Shown: piece by piece, positions 52,022 to 62,840 of the stretch
How the letters are laid out: each line of letters begins with the position of its first letter
How positions within the stretch are numbered: position 1 is the stretch's first letter
Assembly: GCA_037974335.1 (NCBI GenBank)
Contig: CM075760.1
Coordinates: forward strand, 55,298,890-55,362,889
From: Prionace glauca
Lineage: Eukaryota > Chordata > Chondrichthyes > Carcharhiniformes > Carcharhinidae
Length of the DNA stretch: 64,000 nucleotides
Reading direction: 5' to 3'
Made by a program: the position numbers and the translations under genes
The notes under the pieces: generated by a model
What the model was told of the DNA's origin: nothing
Seen by the model: only the letters and a program-made list of their open reading frames with translations
Databases searched by the model: none

Positions 52022-53169
52022 TTACAGTCATAAGAGTCAGAATAAAGTTTTAGAAGTGCAGAACGAGTAGAAGATAGAATGAGAGGGTTTGCTGGGCACA
52101 GCTTGCAAGAAGTTGCCACACTCCAGCATCATCTTGGTAATTTCCCTGGATTGATATGCAAACCCCTATCCTTTAATAATCATTTTAATGTTAATTTAGT
52201 GTTGTAAAACTAATTATGCAAAGAATCCTGTCCTGCCTTAATTAAGTCTTGTTTGAATATACATTTTCTTTTCATGGGGTGTGGGTGTCACCGACTAGGC
52301 CAGTATTTTTATTGTCTATTCCTAATTGCCCTTGAGGTGGTGGTGAGCTGCCCTTCCTGAAACGCTGCAGTCCCTGTGGTTTGAGGTACACTCGCAGTGT
52401 TAGAGAAGAATTTACTTAATCATTCGCAGATTGGGGTGACTGAGATTAGTTGTGTTACTGATGAGAAAATCAGAGTACAATCAGATAACACAGTGGGAAA
52501 GACAAAGAATCTACTCTGATGCATTTTAATCAAGCTGATTTTGCATTTATTCAGAATATTGCACTGCAGCCCAGTTCAAGGAGTTATTAACATCAGTAGA
52601 AACAAACTCCAACTGTCAGAACTGAAATATAGAAAATTAACTGAACAGCAGGAGGCCATTCAGCCCATCATGTCTGTGCTGGCTTGAAAAGTACTGTCCA
52701 GTTTCATCCTATTTTCCAGCTCTTAATCTGTCCCTCTGTTGCTGCAGAATCTGAACTGTGTATCTAAGTTCCTGTTTAACGTGAGGAGGGTTTCTGCCTC
52801 TCCCGTCCTTTCAGGCAGTGAGTTCCAGATCCCCATGATTCTCCAGGTGAAATGATTTCTTCACTAACCCTCCTAATTCTTCAACCCTTTATTCGCTGGA
52901 TTTGAAAATTGAACAGATTGTAATTATATTAAAAATTTGCCAACTGGCTTCAGCTTTCTGCCACACAAGCTTTACTTAACATATACTTTTATAATTGATT
53001 AATCTGGTGACCAGAACTGTGCTCAGTACTCTAGCTTACTCGAACTAGCATTTTATAAATATAAACAGAATATGTTGGGTAACCTCAGCAGGTCTGGCAG
53101 CATCTGTGTGGAGAAACAGAGTTAATTTTTGGATCTAAATGATCCTTCGACAGAACATTTTACAAAGCA

Positions 53170-54155
53170 TTTTAGAAACATAGAAAATAGGTGCAGGAGT
53201 AGGCTGTTCAGCCTTTTGAGCCTGCACCACCATTCAATATGATCATGGTAGATCATGCACTTTCCCACTTTCTCTCCATACCCCTTGTCCCTTTAGTCAC
53301 ATCCAGCTCCCTCTTGAACATAGTTAACAAATTGGCCCCAACAGCTTTCTGTGGTACAGAATTCCACAGGTTCACAACAGGAAGTTCTTTCTCATCTGTC
53401 TCAGATTGTAACCCCTATTTCTGGACTTGCCCAACATTGGGAACACGTTGGGACAGCATCCAGCCTGTCTAGTCCCATCAGGATTTTAAATCTTTCTACA
53501 AGATCCCTTCTCATTCGAAATTCCAGTGAGTAAAAGTCCAGTCGATCCAGTCTCTCTTCATAAGTCAGTCCTGCCATTCCAGGAACCTTAGCTGGACTCC
53601 CTCAGTAACAAGAATGTCCTTCCTCAGACTAGGAGACCAAAACACACACAATACTCAAGGTGTGGCTTCACAAAGGCCCTGCACAACTGAGCAAAACAAT
53701 GTTACTCCTATACTCAAATCCTCTTACTATGAAGGGCAGCATGCCATTAGCTTTCCTCAATGCCTGCTGTACCCGCATGCCAACCTTCAGCAACTGACCC
53801 ATCATGACACCCAACTCACGTTGCATTTCCCTTTTTCCTAAACTGCCACCATTCAGATAATAATCTTTCTTCCTGTTTTTGCCACCAATGTTGATAACTT
53901 CACATTTATTCATAGTATTTTGCATTTGCCAAGTATCTGCCCAAGCCACTGTAGCCTCTTAGGAACCTCCTCACAGCACACACGGCCACCCAGCTTAGTG
54001 TCATCTAAAAATTGGAGATATTGCATTCAATTCCTTCATCCAAATTATTAATGTATATTACGGACAGTTGGGGTTACAGCACTGAACCCTGCCGTACCCA
54101 CTAGTCGCTGCTTGCCACTCTGAAAAGGATCCATTTATTCCCACTCTCTGCTTCA
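53170..54155 (-). mobile_element. CR1-type LINE, third subfamily, decayed
   Basis: The minus frame 53949-53668 encodes WADTWQMQNTMNKCEVINIG and VQQALRKANGMLPFIVRGFE. The 3' end carries AGGTGCAGGAGTAGGCTG in reverse. It is absent from the paralogous block at 3.6 kb. Confidence 0.8.
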
Positions 54156-54724
54156 GTTTGAGCATAATCTCCCTACTCTTATAAACTAGTCTTTGGCCAA
54201 ATGTCTTCCTGACCACCTGATTGAGAAACTTATCAGCCTTGATTGAACGGCAGAGCAGACTCAATGGGCTGAATGGCCGAATTCTGCTCCTACATCTGAT
54301 GGTCTTATGATCTACCTGTCCAGCCTCCTTCACAGATATCTGGATGTTGACTCCAGGTTCTCTCTGATCCTCTATAATTCTCAGCATCATCCCCTTTATT
54401 GTTCATTCCCTTGTCTTGTCTAATGTCCCAAATTCATTCTCTCTCACTGCTCCAGATTGAATTCCATGAGCCATTTTTCTGCCCATCTGACCAGCCCACT
54501 GATATTTTCCTGCAGTCCACGGCTTTCTTCTGGATTGTTAAACACAAATACAATTGTTGTATCATCTGCAAACTGAATCATGACCCTTACATTTAAGTCT
54601 ATATCATTGATATATACCACAGAACTGTAGAACCTCATTGGTAACCAGACACCATAGCGAAGGAAAGGAGGGAGTGTAGAATATAGTGTTACAGTCATTG
54701 CTGGGGTGTAGAAAAAGAGCAACT

Positions 54725-55050
54725 TAATGCAAGGTAAGTCCATTCAAAAATCTGACAGCAGCAGGGAAGAAGCTGTTGAGTCAGTTGGGACATGACCTCA
54801 GACTTTTGTATTTTTTTCTCAATGGAAGAAGGTGGAAGAGAGAATGTCTGGAGTGCATGGGGCCCTTAATTATGGTGGCTACTTTGACGAGGCAGTGGGA
54901 AGTGTACAGAGTCAATGGATGAGAGGTTGGTTTGTGTGCTGGATTGGGCTACATTCACAACATTTTGTAGTTCCTTGTGGTCTTGAGCAGAGCAGGAGCC
55001 CGTACCAAGCTGTGATACAACCAGAAAGGATGCTTTCTATGGTTCTATCT
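54725..55050 (+). repeat. Dispersed repeat (uninterrupted copy)
   Basis: GGGAAGAAGCTGTTGAGTCA, GGTGGAAGAGAGAATGTCTG and ACCAGAAAGGATGCTTTCTA define a repeat whose other copy (35020-36910) is split by a LINE. Confidence 0.65.
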
Positions 55051-55415
55051 GTAAATCTGTGTGAGATCCTGAGGGAGTTTGATAGGGTAGATGGGGAGAT
55101 ATTTTCATGAGTGGAAGAGTCTCGAACAAGCTACAAGTTAAAGGCCAGTCATTTAAAACTGAGGTGCAGAGAAATGTCTTCTCACAGAACATGGTGAATC
55201 TCTGGAATTCTCTGCTCCAAAGGATGGTAGAGGCTGAATCATTAGAAGTATTTAGAATGGAGGTGGATAAATATTTGATAGATTGAGGAATAGAGGGCAA
55301 TGGGGAAATGGCTCACAAAAGGAAACCGGTATTGATCAGCTCTGATTGTATTGAACGGCAGGGTCGCTTGAATGGCCTGGTGGCCTTTCCTGCTTCTATT
55401 TCTTGTGATCAGTTG
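55051..55415 (+). mobile_element. CR1-type LINE 3' end
   Basis: It contains GAGATCCTGAGGGAGTTTGA, GGAATTCTCTGCTCCAAAGG and a 3' end TGGCCTGGTGGCC with TTTCTTGTGATC. The frame is open on neither side. Confidence 0.65.
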
Positions 55416-55429
55416 CTGCAGGTCCCAGT

Positions 55430-56100
55430 TTCCGCCCAGATTGAGGTAAGGAATGGAAAGAGGCAGAATGAACGTGTTTTACTCACAGATGTTGGAGACG
55501 GGGAAGTTTGAGCTGGCTGAAGATCAATCTTCATTTACACAAAGCCCGCGCTCTGATTGGCTGGAGGACCAGCGATCTTCCGGTCCTCCAATACGTCTCA
55601 TTGGTCAACACCTCAGCGTGAAGGTCAGGGGGCGGGCTCTCCCTTGCACATGCGCAGTGCCGGTCCGGGGGGCAGGGGGAGATCACCGAGCAGCTTCTCG
55701 CTCTGGCTGGAGCCGCCAGCCGCTTGTCTGGAAACCTTGGCTCGAGGAGGGGGAGGGGAACAATGGGTGGGGGAGGGGAACAATGGGTGGGGGAGGGGAA
55801 CAATGGGTGGGGGAGGGGAACAATGAGTGGGGGGGCGGGGGGTCCCGAGTCCGCGCGTGCGCACTGGAAATCCTAGGACGTCACCGCGGAGCAGCGTGAT
55901 TCCTATTGGCTAATACAGAGCTCCATTGTGATGTCATAAGAGTTGTCCAATGAGCTTCAGAGTGAAACCTCCTCCTCTGGGCGACATTTGGGAGGAAATC
56001 AATGTCTCCCCCTTTCCATTTCTATTCTCATTCTGGGGGAAACTGGGGACCTGCAGCAACTGAAGGGTAAGGAAGTGAATCCAGTCTGTACATTCCACAC
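55430..56100. promoter_or_regulatory. ZNF promoter module with minisatellite
   Basis: Minus-side donor GTGAGTAAAAC (intron start 55486); CCAAT boxes at GATTGGCTGG (about 55556) and CATTGGTCAAC; CACATGCGCAGTG (NRF1-like); four 20-base repeats at 55751-55830; GACGTCACC near 55880; TATTGGCTAATAC. The plus direction leads to ZNF 56825-57727. The minus direction has no ZNF. Confidence 0.72.
55751..55830 (+). repeat. 20-base minisatellite, four units, in promoter
   Basis: The unit GGGAGGGGAACAATGGGTGG is repeated four times, the last with one change (GAGTGG). Other modules have it once. The G runs could form G-quadruplexes. Confidence 0.9.
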
Positions 56101-56824
56101 ATTTTTAGTCCAGTCATATGGGCATAGCTCTGTCTGGCAACCTGCATGGAGATTTTCAGCCAGTGACGTTTGCTACCAAAAAAAGCTGTTGGACTTTAAC
56201 CTGGTGTTGTGAGACTTCTTACTGTGTTTACCCCCAGTCCAACACCAGCATCTCCACATCCAGGACAGGAAGCAGTGAGCATGAATCTGTCAATCAGCCT
56301 CAATCATCAACTTCAGGAGAATTGGGAGGGTGAATATTAGCTACAACAGAGTGAGAATGGAGCGAGTGTGTGAGATGGAGATTTGTAGCCTTTGTGGAAT
56401 GAGAGAGAAAGAATGTTTCATAGAAACTGGAATTGTCTGTTCTGAATTTTGATCCTGTACTGATACTGATGACTTGTGTCAACTTGTTTTACAGGATATT
56501 GAAAGAGGAATCACAGGCTGAAATTTCAAATGTCAGGTCTAGATCTGGCAGAGTCATATTCCTTGGAACCTGAATATCATCGGCCATTGAACCTGGAAGG
56601 AGATTTGAAAAGATTTCAAACATCAGTGTGATTGGAAAAGCATCAACACACTTCCACATTCAAGTGAGAGTGTTCCAGTGCACTGACTGAAGAGCTTTAA
56701 CCAGTTACACAGCCTGAATAAATATCACACCATTCACAGTGGGGAGAGACTGAACACGTATTGTGTGTGTGGACGAGGCTTGAACTGATTGTCCACCCAA
56801 GGCAGAGGCAAGGTCGCCTGCATC
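56101..56824 (+). other. First exon, intron and leader of ZNF 56825-57727
   Basis: The conserved non-coding exon starts near 56128 (CTGTCTGGCAACCTGCATGG) and is interrupted by half a foldback element (56165-56260), then continues CAGGACAGGAAGCAGTGAGC. The acceptor CTTGTTTTACAG ends at about 56494. The leader has relic finger pieces (GAGCTTTAACCAGTTACACA) near 56690. Confidence 0.6.
56165..56260. mobile_element. Foldback element, right half, in a ZNF exon
   Basis: GTTGGACTTTAACCTGGTGT through AGTCCAACACCAGCATCTCC is the family's right end. It replaces the exon sequence between TTTTCAG and CAGGACAGG. Confidence 0.7.
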
Positions 56825-57727
56825 ATGGAGAAACCATGGAAATGTGCAGACTGTGGAAAGAGATACAGATTCCCATCTCTGCTGGATGCTCATCGGCGCA
56901 GCCACACTGGGGAGAGGCCGTTCATCTGCTCTCAATGTGGGGAGGGATTCATTCAACACTCCCACCTGCAGTTGCACAAGCGAGTTCACACTGGAGAGAG
57001 ACCATACACCTGCTCTCAGTGTGGAAAAGGATTCACTGTGTTATCCACTTTGCAGAGACACCAGCGAATTCACACTGGGGAGAGGCCATTCACCTGCTCT
57101 GAGTGTGGGAAGCGATTCAACCAGTTATCCAATTTGCAGACACACCAGCGAATTCACACTGGAGAGAGGCCATTCACCTGCTCTCAGTGTGAGAAGAGAT
57201 TCACTCGGTTATCCGACCTGCAGGCACATCAGCACATTCACACTGGGGAGAGGCCGTTCACCTGCTCTCAGTGTGGGAAGGGATTCACTCGGTCATCTGA
57301 CATGCAGAAGCACAAACAAATTCACACTGGGGAGAGGCTGTTCATTTGCTCTCAGTGTGGGAAGGGATTCACTCAATTTTCCAACCTGCGGACACACCAG
57401 CGTGTTCATACTGGGGTGGGTCTGTTCATCTGCTCTCAGTGTGGGAAGGGATTCACTCAATTGTCCAGCCTGCAGAGACACCAGCGTGTTCATACTGGGG
57501 AGAAGCCGTTCACCTGCTCTCAGTGTGGAAAGGGATTCACTGGACAATTCCACCTGCAGAGACACCAGCTAGTTCACACTGGGGAGAAGCTGTTTACCTG
57601 CTCTCAGTGTGGGAAGGGTTTCAGTCAGTTATCCAACCTGCAGAGACACCAGCGAGTTCACATGCGGAGAGGCCATTCACCTGCTCTCAGTGTGGGGAGG
57701 GATTCACTCTGTTATCCCACCTGCTGA
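56825..57727 (+). CDS. C2H2 poly-zinc-finger protein, 10 fingers, frameshifted end
   Basis: From MEKPWKC the ORF has ten intact C2H2 fingers, mostly FTCSQC with TGERP or TGEKP linkers (one TGVGL). After finger 10 (RVHM) a one-base net loss in the next linker, about 57662-57672, shifts frame and the ORF ends in non-finger residues ([18 protein letters not shown]). Finger 11 is readable in another frame to 57738 and stops at LLRHQ where Arg (CGA) became TGA. A worn finger 12 follows to about 57820. The gene therefore lost its last fingers but keeps promoter, leader and ten usable fingers. An ATG 12 codons upstream (MSTQGRGK) is in frame; MEKPWKC is preferred by homology. Likely nuclear DNA-binding protein, possibly still functional. 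Confidence 0.87.
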   Translation: MEKPWKCADCGKRYRFPSLLDAHRRSHTGERPFICSQCGEGFIQHSHLQLHKRVHTGERPYTCSQCGKGFTVLSTLQRHQRIHTGERPFTCSECGKRFNQLSNLQTHQRIHTGERPFTCSQCEKRFTRLSDLQAHQHIHTGERPFTCSQCGKGFTRSSDMQKHKQIHTGERLFICSQCGKGFTQFSNLRTHQRVHTGVGLFICSQCGKGFTQLSSLQRHQRVHTGEKPFTCSQCGKGFTGQFHLQRHQLVHTGEKLFTCSQCGKGFSQLSNLQRHQRVHMRRGHSPALSVGRDSLCYPTC

Positions 57728-57984
57728 GACATCAGTGAGGTTACACTGGGGGAGAAATCTGCTCAGTGTATAAAAAGGGTTCAGAATTTCATCACAGCTG
57801 CTGAGGCACCAACAAGTTCACAGGGGTTGGATTCTGCTGTTATTGTTTCTGTTCTCACATCCAGGACTGCATTTTGTTTACTCTCACAGTTGGACATTGG
57901 AGCGGGTTGGAGGGTTTCTTTCTGCTGGACTGGCTGGTCTCAGCCTCCAGTGGGCTGATGCTCTTTGAGTCTTTTTGCGAATAC
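57728..57984 (+). pseudogene. Eroded last fingers and 3' UTR of ZNF 56825-57727
   Basis: It contains the end of finger 11, then GTGTATAAAAAGGGTTCAGA and TTTCATCACAGCTGCTGAGG, a decayed finger 12. The shared 3' UTR (GGTTGGATTCTGCTGTTATT, CCAGTGGGCTGATGCTCTTT) follows. Confidence 0.75.
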
Positions 57985-58980
57985 CTTGTTTTAAATTTCA
58001 CAAGAATCACAGAGTGACAGGGTGTTAGGAAGTTTAGAGATATTTAGTCAGCATTTCTGTCTGAAACACCCCCTAAATGCCCATCCAATTTCCTTTGTAA
58101 TTGTTTATTGTCTTCATTTCCTCCACCTTCGTAGGCAGCAAGTTCCAAATCATTACCATTCGCTGCACCAAAATATTCTTCCTCACGTTCTCCCTACAAT
58201 TCCGGACCCAAAACCTTAAATCTGTGTCCCCCCTCGTCCTTGTACCATCAGCGAATGGGAACAACTTTTCTTTGTCCATCTTATCTAAACCTGTCAGAAC
58301 CCTGTCCACCTCTATCAAATCTCCCCTCCTTTGCTCCAAGGGGAACAACCCCAGCCTGACATTGACAATAAAGAACAAACAGAATATGTTAGTACCTGAA
58401 ATCAAATGGGAATGTTGAATTTCTGTTGTAAAGATATTGTGAATAAATTGTCCTGGACAATAATGAAATTGGGATAACTCATCTTAGGTGTGGATGAATG
58501 GAATATATCAATCTGGAATCCACCAACAGTTAGTGAAAGTCTGGAATGAATCACTCCCTAACAGCACTGTGGGTGTATTTACAGGCACTGTAGCAGTTCA
58601 GGAAGGCAGTGTTGGGGTTGACCATGGCTGAGGCAGCTACATACAGACACATATTCTGTTATAATTGAAGGACTGCAGATTGAATGTGAGGCATTATGGG
58701 ACTGGACTGTCTTGATCACATTCCTGTGACTGCTCAGTTTCTGCAATTACTGACCATTAAAGCTGCTGAGCAGGGCCCTGACAGACGACCTGGTGAGAAT
58801 ACTTACTTGGAATGAGTTGGAATTAAGCTTATCCCAGGACCGGCTTGTGTTCAGAGGCTGAGATACCCAAATCTGTAAAAAATCTGACCAATCAACAAAC
58901 AGTGGTAGGTAGTTGGTGAAGAAGCGTTCTCAGGCATTGTTTAAATTATTTTATCCCAAATTTAGAACATAGAACATAGA
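57985..58980 (-). repeat. ZNF 3'-flank block B, copy 3
   Basis: Collinear with 10872-11955 and, inverted, 32080-33510. It starts with a LINE 3' end on the minus strand (VRLGLFPLEQRRGDLIEVDR at 58340-58290) and ends near ATTATTTTATCCCAAATTTA. It lacks the young LINE of copy 2. Confidence 0.75.
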
Positions 58981-59105
58981 ACATTACAGCACAAACAGGC
59001 TCTTCGGCCCTCGAGTTGCGCAGATCACATCAACCCCACCAATCTATAGACCTATCTATAACCCCTAATCCCATTAAACCCCATATATCTATCCTGGACT
59101 GACGG
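58970..59105 (-). mobile_element. CR1-type LINE 3'-end fragment
   Basis: Reversed tail (AGAACATAGAACATAGAACA) followed by TACAGCACAAACAGGCTCTT and CACCAATCTATAGACC. It separates block B from a truncated ZNF exon. Confidence 0.65.
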
Positions 59106-59200
59106 TGATGAGTTTTCTCAACTTTTTACAGGATATTGGAAGTGGTGGATTGGCAGATGGAAAACAGAAACTGAACATCACATCTGACAAAGCCATTTGA
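59106..59200 (+). pseudogene. Truncated ZNF leader exon at duplication boundary
   Basis: CAACTTTTTACAG then GATATTGGAAGTGG matches the acceptor and exon start of ZNF 56825 (about 56484-56510), followed by AACATCACATCTGACAAAG as in ZNF leaders. The exon stops at 59200, where the 12-18 kb duplicate begins. Confidence 0.6.
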
Positions 59201-60353
59201 GTTATAATAAAGGAGAACTAAGCATCTTGTATCTTATTTTAATCAAGGAGTTGTGAGCTTATAGTGTTCTGTTGCTTTAGGAAGCTATAGCTAAGAGAAT
59301 GCTGAGGATTCATTGTTTGATATTTACGAGCTGTGAGAACCTGTATGTTTCATTCGTTTATGTGGATGTTTGTAGATGTGTTTTATCATTGTTTTGGGCT
59401 ACATTTGTTAAGGTTTATCTTTCTGGGGATTTAACCTTACCTTGAGTCTTTAATTAAAGGTATTTCTTGAAGTTCAAAAACAGAACCACAAAAACGCTTA
59501 AGGAATTCATTTTGGTCATTCTTGTAAAGCACATGCTAAGTTTCTCTGCTTGTGTATGGATGATATTTGTGGGTTGATTGCTTCAAGCTTTGAGGATTTC
59601 TGTCTGTGATTTAAATCAAACAGATTTTCAAAAAAAGTGTAATTAATAAAGCTTTTTATTCAAAAGTTATGAGCCTGGAGCCATATTTACTGGCCAGAGA
59701 CCTGATTCAGGATATTTTACTAAACATGGGGGAATTTTAATCTGGATACAATTCACACATGTGAGAGTGAGAGTTTTAATTAGTCATGGTTATTTAAAAT
59801 TTGGGAGATGTGAAATGATTCTGACCAATCTGGTGTTGGATTGATCTTTGGTTAAACTTCCAATCAGAGTTGAGAGGGTCAGCTTATGAGGAGAGACTGA
59901 GTGGACTGGAATTATACTCATTGGAATTCAGAACAATGAGAGGAGCTTTTCTAGAAACATATAAAATTATGAATATAGTATATATAAAATTATCAGAATA
60001 GATAAGATAGAAGTAGGGAGGTTGTTTCAATTGGCAGGTGAAACTCGAACTCGGGGCCATTGCCTCAAAATAAGGGGGTACAGATTTAGAACTGAGTTGA
60101 GGAGGAACTTCTTCATGCAAAGTTTGTTTATTTATTAGTCACAAATAAGGCTTACATTCACACTACAGTGAAGTTACTTTGAAATTCCACTAGTTGCTAC
60201 ACTCCAGCACATTCTGTGGCATTCCCTGCCAGTGTTTGTTGAATGTTTTTAAGGCAAAGGATAGATAAATTCTTCAACCGTAAAGAAGAGAACACTCACA
60301 TTGGTATGTCTATCCTGCCAGTAGATTTGCAGGATTTTGTGGAAACAACATTA

Positions 60354-60702
60354 TTTCCATAGAACATAGAACCCTACAGTGCAGAAACAGGCCCTTCGGC
60401 CCATCGAGTCTGCACCGAACACAATCCCACCCAGACCCTATCCCCATATCCCTACACATTTACCTGCTAATCCCTCTAACCTACACATCCCAGGACACTA
60501 AGGGGCAATTTTAGCATAGCCAATGAACCTAACCCGCACATCTTTGGACTGTGGGAGGAAACCGGAGTACCCGGAGAAAACCCACGCAAACACGAGGAGA
60601 ATGTGCAAACTCCACACAGGCAGTGACCCGAGCCAGGAATCGAACCCAGGACCCTGGAGCTGTGAAGCAGCAGTGCTAACCACTGTGCTACCGTGCCGCC
60701 CG
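60354..60702 (-). mobile_element. Full-length tRNA-derived SINE unique to copy 2
   Basis: Reverse reading starts GGGCGGCACGGTAGCACAGT, has B box GGTTCGATTCC, core GTGGGTTTTCTCCGGGTACT and tail CTGCACTGTAGGGTTCTATG. The empty site is 13110-13125 (AACATTAGTGACATCTCTT). TTA is repeated, and ACATCTCT occurs on both sides of the right junction. Confidence 0.92.
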
Positions 60703-60933
60703 ACATCTCTTAGTGACATCTCTTCAGGGATTTGAGGTGTGTGCTGTACGTTGCCCATGTTTCTGATGGATACAAGAGGGCAGAGACCACGGCTGCTCTG
60801 TGGACCAAGAGGTTGGTGCTGGATCTGAGTCTTGAGCTTCAAACACTCTGTTCCTCATGCTTCCGAAGCCTGTAGTGATTAATTGGAGTTGATGCTGGGT
60901 TTCATCTTTTCATCTTTGTATCTGCCTGTGTCG

Positions 60934-61332
60934 ACAGGAGGCTCCCCAGAAGGCTGAGGGGGGACATGGTTGAGGTGTATAAGATTATGAGGAGTATGGA
61001 CAGGGTGGATGGGAAGCAGCTGTATCCCTTATTTGAAGGGTCAATAATGAGGTGGCATCATTTTAAGGTGAGGGACAGGAGGTTTTGGGGGATTTGAAGA
61101 AAAATGTTTTCACCCAGAGGGTGGTGGGAGTCTGGAATTCACTGTCTGGGTGGGTAGTAGAGGTAGGAAACCTCACAACCTTTAAAAAGCACACGGATGA
61201 GCATTGGAATGTTTTGACAGTTCAAACACCATCAGCCAAATGCTGGAAAGTGGATTAATGCAAATTTAGTATAGTTTTGTCAGTGCAGACTTGATGGGCT
61301 GAAAGGCCCTTTCTGTATTGTATGACTCTATG
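60934..61332 (+). mobile_element. CR1-type LINE 3' end abutting the second ZNF stop
   Basis: Duplicate of 14829-15226 with few substitutions. Its tail (CTGTATTGTATGACTCTATGAC) supplies a TAG stop to the opposed ZNF. Confidence 0.85.
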
Positions 61333-62173
61333 ACTTGTGAACTCGCTGGTGTTTCTGCAGTCGGAATGAGTGAGTGAATCCCGTCCCACACACGGTGCAG
61401 GTGAACGGTCTCTCCCCAGTGTGAACTCGCTGGTGTTTCTTCAGTCGGGATGACTGAGTGAATCCCTTCCCACACACGGTGCAGGTGAACGGTCTCTCCC
61501 CAGTGTGAACTCGCTGGTGTGTCCGCAGGGAAGATGATGATCTGAATCTCTTTGTGCAGTGAGAGCAGCTGAACGGTCTCTCCTCAGTGTGAATGCGCTG
61601 GTGGGACATCATTAGCTGAGAGCTTTTGAAATCCCTCCCACGGTCAGAGCATTTAAAGGGTCTCTCCTGGGTGTGAATGACATTGTGCCTCAGCAAGTAG
61701 GGCAACTGACTGAAATCTTTCCCACATACAGAACAAGTAAATGGCCTCTCTCCAGTGTGAACTAACTGGTGTCTCCGCAGACCTGATGCCACACTGAATC
61801 CTTTCCCACACTCAGTGCAGGTGTACGGCCTCTCCCCAGTATGAACTCGCTGATGGCTCTGCAAATCAATTAACTGAGTGAATCCCTTCCCACACACAGA
61901 GCAGATGAAAGGTCTCTCCCCAATGTGAAATCGGTTGTGTCTCTGCAGACTGGATAATTGAGTGAATCCTTTCCCACACTCAGAGCAAGTCAATGGCCTT
62001 TCCCCAGTGTGAACTCGCTGGTGTCTCTGTAAATCAATTATTTGAGTGTATCCCTTCCCACACACAGAGCAGGTGAACGGTCTCTCCCCAGAGTGACTGC
62101 GCCGATGAATTTCCAGCTGAGATGGAAAACTGAATCCTTTCCCACAGTCCCCACATTTCCACGGTTTCTCCAT
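61328..62173 (-). CDS. C2H2 poly-zinc-finger protein, 10 fingers (duplicate)
   Basis: Direct duplicate of ZNF 15221-16066 with the same start (MEKPWKC), length and HKS end. The stop is TAG rather than TAA because of one base in the LINE tail. Finger 7 has lost its second Cys (CSDRGRD against CSDCGRD), so it probably cannot bind zinc. Substitutions lie partly in recognition helices: finger 3 FTQLSSL against FTRLSSL, finger 8 RSSSSL against RSSSAL, finger 9 FTQSSRLKK against FTHSSRLQK, finger 10 FTHSFRL against FTHSSRL. One linker is IGERP. Fingers 9 and 10 are distinct here, unlike in copy 1. The leader is intact and the promoter starts near 63.9 kb. Likely expressed and diverging in DNA specificity. 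Confidence 0.92.
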   Translation of the reverse strand: MEKPWKCGDCGKGFSFPSQLEIHRRSHSGERPFTCSVCGKGYTQIIDLQRHQRVHTGERPLTCSECGKGFTQLSSLQRHNRFHIGERPFICSVCGKGFTQLIDLQSHQRVHTGERPYTCTECGKGFSVASGLRRHQLVHTGERPFTCSVCGKDFSQLPYLLRHNVIHTQERPFKCSDRGRDFKSSQLMMSHQRIHTEERPFSCSHCTKRFRSSSSLRTHQRVHTGERPFTCTVCGKGFTQSSRLKKHQRVHTGERPFTCTVCGTGFTHSFRLQKHQRVHKS

Positions 62174-62840
62174 GGTGCGGGTGTCCTTGTGACTCTCCAG
62201 GTTAAACAATCAGTTAAATGTCACACAGAACACGGGTACACTCTCTCCCCGCTGTGAATGTTGTGATGTATTTTCAGGCTGTATAACTGGTTAAAGCTCT
62301 TTCCACACACAGTGCACTGGAACACTCTCACTCGGGTGTGTTTGTTTTGCTGCTTTTCCAGTCACACTGATGCTTAAAATCTTCTGAAGCAGACAGAACA
62401 GAGAAACATTTCTCCTTCTAGATTCAAAGGTCAATGATATTGAGGTCCTGATGAATTGAGTGACTCTGTCACATGCTGATGTGATGTTTGATTTGAGATT
62501 TCTGTCTGTAAATCCTCACCTTCTGATACCCTGTCAAAGGAATTTACACAAGTCATCAGTGTCAGTACAGAATAGAAATTCAGAACAGACAATTCTAGTT
62601 TCTATGTAACATTCTTTCTTCTCTCATTCCCCAAAAGCTGTAAATCTCCTTCCACGCTCTCCCTCTATTCTCACTCTGCTGTGTCTAATGTTCACCCTCT
62701 CAATTCTCCTGAAGGTGCTGATTGAGGCAGATTGACAGATCCATGCTCACTGCTTCCTGTGCTGGACACAGAGCTGAAAATCTCCATGCAGGCTACCAGA
62801 CAGATGTCTCTCATACGGGATAAAAGTGTAATATAACAGG
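62174..62840 (-). other. Leader, intron and non-coding exon of ZNF 61328-62173
   Basis: Same organisation as 16067-16735: relic finger at about 62254-62325, acceptor at about 62535 and the conserved exon near 62710-62830. Confidence 0.6.

Larger units (their letters stand above)
50930..54653 (-). repeat. Inverted duplicate of the 3289-5493 block
   Basis: Reverse complement follows 3289-5493 in order, from CACCATTGGTTACCAATGAG-type sequence at the right end to AAGTGACTTCTTTCATCACA at the left. It is longer because of a foldback element (51701-52021) and a LINE (about 53170-54155). The RT fragment at 54743-54444 matches that at 3306-3500. Confidence 0.8.

Noticed and set aside
56844-57572. 242-residue ORF overlapping the ZNF in another frame
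   Set aside because: It is a frame shadow of the finger repeats: the 84-base period keeps an alternative frame open. Similar shadows occur at all ZNF loci.
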